From an uncultured Prevotella sp. (GTDB lineage: Bacteria > Bacteroidota > Bacteroidia > Bacteroidales > Bacteroidaceae), in the NCBI GenBank assembly GCA_905234845.1, contig CAJOIW010000009.1:1-64000 (forward strand): a DNA stretch of 64,000 nt. Reading direction: 5' to 3'. Numbering within the stretch: position 1 is the first letter of the stretch; each line of letters begins with the position of its first letter. Below are positions 59,515-64,000 of this stretch, in pieces. Both the position numbers and the translations under genes were made by a program. The notes below the pieces were generated by a model that made no database searches, was not told the origin of the DNA, and saw nothing but the letters and a program-made list of their open reading frames with translations.

Positions 59515-60693
59515 TTACTGTGCGGGTTCAAAGGTGAGATGCATGTCATCGGCCTTAAGATAGACGGTGAGCGTGTAGCGTCCACTAACAGAAGGCACCC
59601 ACTTAAGGTCGCCACCAGATCCTTCGGTACGATACATGAGCAGGCGATTGTCAGTGAGTGGATCGGCGTTAGCCTCGGGAGCGAAGAAGAAGTTGTCGCC
59701 CCAACCAGCACCAAGTCCAATCTTGAACTCACCACCAGCGATGAACTCACCAGTCCAAGAGTAGATGTAAGGACTGCGCACGTCACCTGTCATGGTGAAC
59801 CGTCCGGCTGCTGTATTGGTGTTCCAACCTACTGAGCATCCGTTACCGGCAATCCAAAGGAGTCCGTCAGTAGGGAGTTTCACGATTTCGAGCACACGGC
59901 AGTCATTGTAGTCTTCGTTGGTGTCAACGATAATGGTACGCGTGCCGATGAGACCACTATAGGTGAACTCAGGAATACTGCCCTCGGTAATGTAGGTCAT
60001 CGTCTCACCTTCAGCCTGTCCGTAAGCGGGATACTCATCACCAGTTGTCGTGAAGTGATAGGTACAAGGCGACATGTTCGTCGTAACCTCATAGACGCCC
60101 GTACCGAGCTGACGCTGTTCGAGACGCTGCGTGGTAATGTTACCCGTCTCTTCATCAGTCATAACCATATAAAGATATTGAGGATATTTCTCATAACCCG
60201 TTACAGTGAGCTCGACTGTGGAGCTTTCGGGCTTCACATACTTCGACTCGTTGTTGACAATGCTCAACACCTGTGCGGTAATGCGGACAGGTTGCCCGGG
60301 AAGTGCCCAACGGGCAACGATGGAGTTGAGCTCATCGTGGGTAAAGGTAATCTGCTGGTCTGTGCCGCAGTCATAGTAATCGGTATAGTTCTCGTTCTTT
60401 GTCGACGAGGCATAGAAGCGGAACTTATAAGTCACCACGTCATCAGGAGAGACCGGACTGGTGGCTTTGTCCCACGTAAAGGTGACGGCACCCTCGCTGG
60501 CGATACCCTTGTTGAGTGTAATCTCTTCAACCGACGAACGGATATGCATCTCGTCGGGATAGGTTTTCAACTCATAGTATTCAGGATCTTCGTTACAGGC
60601 GGTGAGAGAAAGAAGCGCCAACAGCACCCCTACCCCTCCCCAAGGGAGAGGGGATAAGTTACGCATTCTTCTTATAATATTCTTGATTCTCAT
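59515..60693 (-). CDS. SusE/SusF-like starch-binding outer-membrane lipoprotein
   Basis: Lipobox LLSLTACNED; VEEITLNKGIASEGAVTFTWDKA...; LWIAGNGCSVGWNT...GGEFKIGLGAGWGDNFF. Confidence 0.85.
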   Translation of the reverse strand: MRIKNIIRRMRNLSPLPWGGVGVLLALLSLTACNEDPEYYELKTYPDEMHIRSSVEEITLNKGIASEGAVTFTWDKATSPVSPDDVVTYKFRFYASSTKNENYTDYYDCGTDQQITFTHDELNSIVARWALPGQPVRITAQVLSIVNNESKYVKPESSTVELTVTGYEKYPQYLYMVMTDEETGNITTQRLEQRQLGTGVYEVTTNMSPCTYHFTTTGDEYPAYGQAEGETMTYITEGSIPEFTYSGLIGTRTIIVDTNEDYNDCRVLEIVKLPTDGLLWIAGNGCSVGWNTNTAAGRFTMTGDVRSPYIYSWTGEFIAGGEFKIGLGAGWGDNFFFAPEANADPLTDNRLLMYRTEGSGGDLKWVPSVSGRYTLTVYLKADDMHLTFEPAQ

Positions 60694-60773
60694 ATCTATA
60701 ATTTTTAATGTATTTTTAATCATTTACTAAACTATCTAATTTCCTCTCCCTTAGAGAGGGGTTAGAGGCGTTT

Positions 60774-62693
60774 TTAGTCGAGCCAGAAGGGAGCCTCCAC
60801 GAGGTTCGGGTTCTTTTCGTATTCATCCACGTAGATGGGGAACCAGTAGTACTGACGTTTCCAGATACGGGTCTGATATACAGTGCGCTTGAAGAAGTCG
60901 TTGGCATTCTTGCCCTGAGAGTTCATGCCATAGTCGTCGCCCACCATTTCGGGCAATTCTTCAGCGATGAGCCAGCGGCGGATATCGTACCAGCGGTTGT
61001 TCTCGCAGCAGAGCTCCACACGGCGCTCCATACGAACAATCTTACGCACAGCCTCCTGCGTGTTGTCTACATGGATATACTCCTCATTGTTGACGGCAAC
61101 ATTCTCGAACGTGTATTTACGTACACCTGCACGCTCACGAATCTTATTGACATAAATGAGCGACTGCTGACGAGCCTCGGGTGTATTGTAGGCCTCATTG
61201 GAAGCCTCAGCATAGTCGAGATAGGTAAAGGCCAGACGATAAGTAAAGCCCTGACGGTCGGTAATAGCACCAGTGAGGTAGTTGTCGGTCACACACAAAC
61301 CCTTGCGTACAAGGTATCCGTTCTGCGGAGCATCGTGCGGTGATGACGACTGGATGTTATCGCGGCCATTGTAGAAGAAGTTGTAAGGACGGTTACCTAC
61401 AGCAAGCCATGATCCATGGAATGATACTGCATTGTAGAAACGCGGCTCACGGTTGCAATACATGTTGAAAATGCCTCGGTTAGTGATTTCCCCTTCCTTG
61501 CCAGTTCCATAGTTCCAGCTGGTGATGTCGGCACGCTTGTCAATAGTCGTGGAGAAACCTTTCTCTGAGTAACCAGAGTTAGGATCATCGATGGGCAGAC
61601 CGTTGGCCGTGAAGAAAGCATCGACAAGACCCTGATAAACGCCCAGACCATTACCACCACCATATTCACGAACAGATGCCGTACGCAAGAAGGTTGCGCG
61701 ATAGTCATTATCCTTGGTCACAGGGAAGGTGATCTCATGGTTACCCTCACTCCATTTCTTGATGTGCACGTTATAAGTCGACCAGAAAGGATCGATGCCA
61801 CCATTGGGACCAGGTTCGGTATAAAGAGCATAGCCGGCCTTCTCGGCCTCATCGATGACGAGTTTGCAAGCATCAACAGCCTTGATCCACTTATTGTGGT
61901 CGTAGGTGGGGTTGAAGATCTGCTCACCTTCGTTGTTGCGATAGTTCACATACCAGGGATTACCATTTACGATTGGACTGGCGGCGAAGAGCAACATACG
62001 TGAGCGAACGGTCAAAGCCATAATCTTATTGATGCGGCCATACTTCGACGGATCCTCATAAACTGCGGGAAGGGCATTGGCGGCTTCAAGCATTTCCTTG
62101 TCGCAATAGTCCACCACATCGTCAAACTTCGATTGTCCTACCATCAGCTCTGAGAGCGTGAAGTCGGTGGGAGCAATGTAGTCGGGCTTAAAAGGAATGC
62201 CACCATAGTTCTCGGCCAGCTGCCACCATGCGTAGGCACAGAGGAACTTCACCTCGTTCTTCATGTTATTGATTTCCGACTGAGGCAAATCGTGGTCGGG
62301 CATAGCCTTTACCTTATCGTTGAAGATATATCCGTGACGGATGTAGCGTGGCATCATGTGCCAGAGGTTACCACCCCATGTGGAGTTGATGGTCCAGCGG
62401 CCGGTAATCTTACCGATTACCTCGTTCCAGTCCCACTGCTCCCAACGCTTTGAGGGTGTGATGTCGTCAGCCAACACCTCGTAGCCATCGGCTGTGAGCG
62501 ACCATTTGTCGGGTTTGTGTATGATGTTGTAGATATACGACAGCCACGAATAGACCTTATCGCGGTTCTCAAACACCATTTCGGTGGTAAGCTCGGTATC
62601 GGGCTCTTTGTCGAGATAGTCCGAGCACGATGTTGCAAGCGGGGCAATCATCAGACCCGCTGCAAAATATATTGCTATTTTAATCTTTTTCAT
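60774..62693 (-). CDS. susD: SusD/RagB family nutrient-binding outer-membrane lipoprotein
   Basis: Lipobox LATSCSDYLDKEPDTELTTEMVF; YAWWQLAENYGGIPF; MERRVELCCENNRWYDIRRW. Confidence 0.95.
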   Translation of the reverse strand: MKKIKIAIYFAAGLMIAPLATSCSDYLDKEPDTELTTEMVFENRDKVYSWLSYIYNIIHKPDKWSLTADGYEVLADDITPSKRWEQWDWNEVIGKITGRWTINSTWGGNLWHMMPRYIRHGYIFNDKVKAMPDHDLPQSEINNMKNEVKFLCAYAWWQLAENYGGIPFKPDYIAPTDFTLSELMVGQSKFDDVVDYCDKEMLEAANALPAVYEDPSKYGRINKIMALTVRSRMLLFAASPIVNGNPWYVNYRNNEGEQIFNPTYDHNKWIKAVDACKLVIDEAEKAGYALYTEPGPNGGIDPFWSTYNVHIKKWSEGNHEITFPVTKDNDYRATFLRTASVREYGGGNGLGVYQGLVDAFFTANGLPIDDPNSGYSEKGFSTTIDKRADITSWNYGTGKEGEITNRGIFNMYCNREPRFYNAVSFHGSWLAVGNRPYNFFYNGRDNIQSSSPHDAPQNGYLVRKGLCVTDNYLTGAITDRQGFTYRLAFTYLDYAEASNEAYNTPEARQQSLIYVNKIRERAGVRKYTFENVAVNNEEYIHVDNTQEAVRKIVRMERRVELCCENNRWYDIRRWLIAEELPEMVGDDYGMNSQGKNANDFFKRTVYQTRIWKRQYYWFPIYVDEYEKNPNLVEAPFWLD

Positions 62694-62708
62694 ATCGCTT
62701 GGAGTGTT

Positions 62709-64000
62709 TTAGAAGTTAACGTCGATACCAAACATAATGGAACGGTTCATGGGGTAACGCAGACCGTTGTTCGTTCCTAACTCAGGATCCCAGAGTTTGA
62801 ATGGCGAGAAGCAGAAGAGGTTGTTTCCGCTAACATATATGCGGCAGTTCTTAACGTAGATTTTCTCCATCCATGCGGTGGGGAAAGTATAGCCCAGCTC
62901 AATGGTCTTACAACGGACGAAGCTCATATCTTTCTTCCACCATGTAGATGCACGGTAGTTGTTCTGGTTTGGTCCGTAGCTCAAACGCGGCCAGAAAGCG
63001 TATGGGTCGGGGTTGTCTTCTGTCCAGCGGTCATCGATATTGGCTGAGTAGGCGTTACCTTCGGTTGTGGTACCACCACCGGGGAGGAAGTAAACCTCGC
63101 CACCAATGATACGGTGAGTGTCGGCAGCTCCTTGGAAGAAGAAGTTAAGGTCAACATTCTTATAGGCAACCACGCCGCCGAAGCCATAAACAATACGCGG
63201 GTCAACGGTTCCGCCGATGAAGCCTTCGTCTTCTTCGGTAATCTTACCGTCACCGTTCATATCGATATATTTGATGTCACCCGGGTGCAGATTAGCCGAG
63301 CCCACCTCCTGCTGAGGAATACCAAACTTCAACGTACCATCCTCATTGAAGTCGTCGGCAGTAAACAGACGTTCAGCCGTCAGACCCCAGAGCTCGTTCA
63401 GCGAGCGGCCGGTCTGTGCACGGTGAGTACCCTTCTTCACTTCAGCCTCATCGTATTCAATCACGCGGTTCTGAGCATAAGTGAAGTTACCATAGGCCGA
63501 GGTAAAGAAGTCTTTGTTCCACTGCTTGTGCAGGTTGAGGGTGATTTCCATACCACCATTGTCCACCTTACCGAAGTTAGCATAGGGAGCCTGAACGAAG
63601 CCCGACTGTGTGGGCACGATAGAACGGCGCATAAAGATGTTCTTACGTTGCTCGCGGAAGAAGTCAATGTTGAAGTCAACAACATTCCACAGGCCGAGCT
63701 CGACACCGATGTTCTTCTTCGTCACGGTTTCCCATGTCAGGTTCGACACACCGATTTCACCTTCTGTAATACCGCTGTACGAGCGCTGTCCGGTAGTACC
63801 CCACTTGTAGCCTTCCTGTCCTGTATAGAGCGTGGTAAGGTAAGCGAAGCGGCGGCCACCAATGTTGTCGTCACCGGCCTGACCGATACTTGCACGGAAC
63901 TTAATCTTATTAAAGATGTCGTGATATTTCTGCATGAAAGGCTCTTCGCTGAGCAACCATCCGATAGCAAACGATGGGAAGAAGCCGAAGCGCTGACCCT
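62709..64000 (-). CDS. susC: SusC/RagA TonB-dependent transporter, C-terminal part (gene continues beyond the window)
   Basis: RFGFFPSFAIGWLLSEEPFM...FNKIKFRASIGQAGDDNIGG; frame stays open to the window edge; C-terminus NRSIMFGIDVNF. Confidence 0.93.
   Translation of the reverse strand, partial: GQRFGFFPSFAIGWLLSEEPFMQKYHDIFNKIKFRASIGQAGDDNIGGRRFAYLTTLYTGQEGYKWGTTGQRSYSGITEGEIGVSNLTWETVTKKNIGVELGLWNVVDFNIDFFREQRKNIFMRRSIVPTQSGFVQAPYANFGKVDNGGMEITLNLHKQWNKDFFTSAYGNFTYAQNRVIEYDEAEVKKGTHRAQTGRSLNELWGLTAERLFTADDFNEDGTLKFGIPQQEVGSANLHPGDIKYIDMNGDGKITEEDEGFIGGTVDPRIVYGFGGVVAYKNVDLNFFFQGAADTHRIIGGEVYFLPGGGTTTEGNAYSANIDDRWTEDNPDPYAFWPRLSYGPNQNNYRASTWWKKDMSFVRCKTIELGYTFPTAWMEKIYVKNCRIYVSGNNLFCFSPFKLWDPELGTNNGLRYPMNRSIMFGIDVNF

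Overview
A 64 kb chromosomal segment from a Bacteroidales genome, most like Prevotella. The assignment rests on -7 boxes of the TAnnTTTG type, C-terminal sorting-type tails (YDLQGRKV...GIYIVNGKKIVIK), C10 peptidases and a SusC/SusD locus. Housekeeping content includes nhaD, manA, trkH-trkA-dxs, a carboxynorspermidine synthase-like gene, recA, lrp-metY-cysK, a MATE exporter, glycyl-tRNA synthetase, parC, tRNA-Leu(TAG) and tRNA-Val(GAC). Accessory content includes secreted C10 and C1B proteases, two giant collinear surface proteins (one carrying an inserted GH43-like domain), a DUF5005-like protein and a SusCD-EF locus truncated by the window end. The most interesting items are: (1) a family of ~60-aa acidic small proteins (three copies) each encoded directly downstream of a large sorting-tail protein; (2) exact 22-bp-period arrays of short palindromes, one GC-rich (43157-43281) and three AT-rich (about 7.6, 35.1 and 53.5 kb); (3) a PARIS-like pair of AAA ATPase and DUF4435/TOPRIM-like protein beside recA; (4) 7-nt tandem repeats and G-rich palindromic repeats lying in frame inside coding regions (dxs, MATE, sorting tails, signal peptides), with potential for frameshift switching; (5) a sliding-clamp-like motif QFSLF at the extreme C-terminus of ParC. 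All product calls come from reading the translations; no database search was run.
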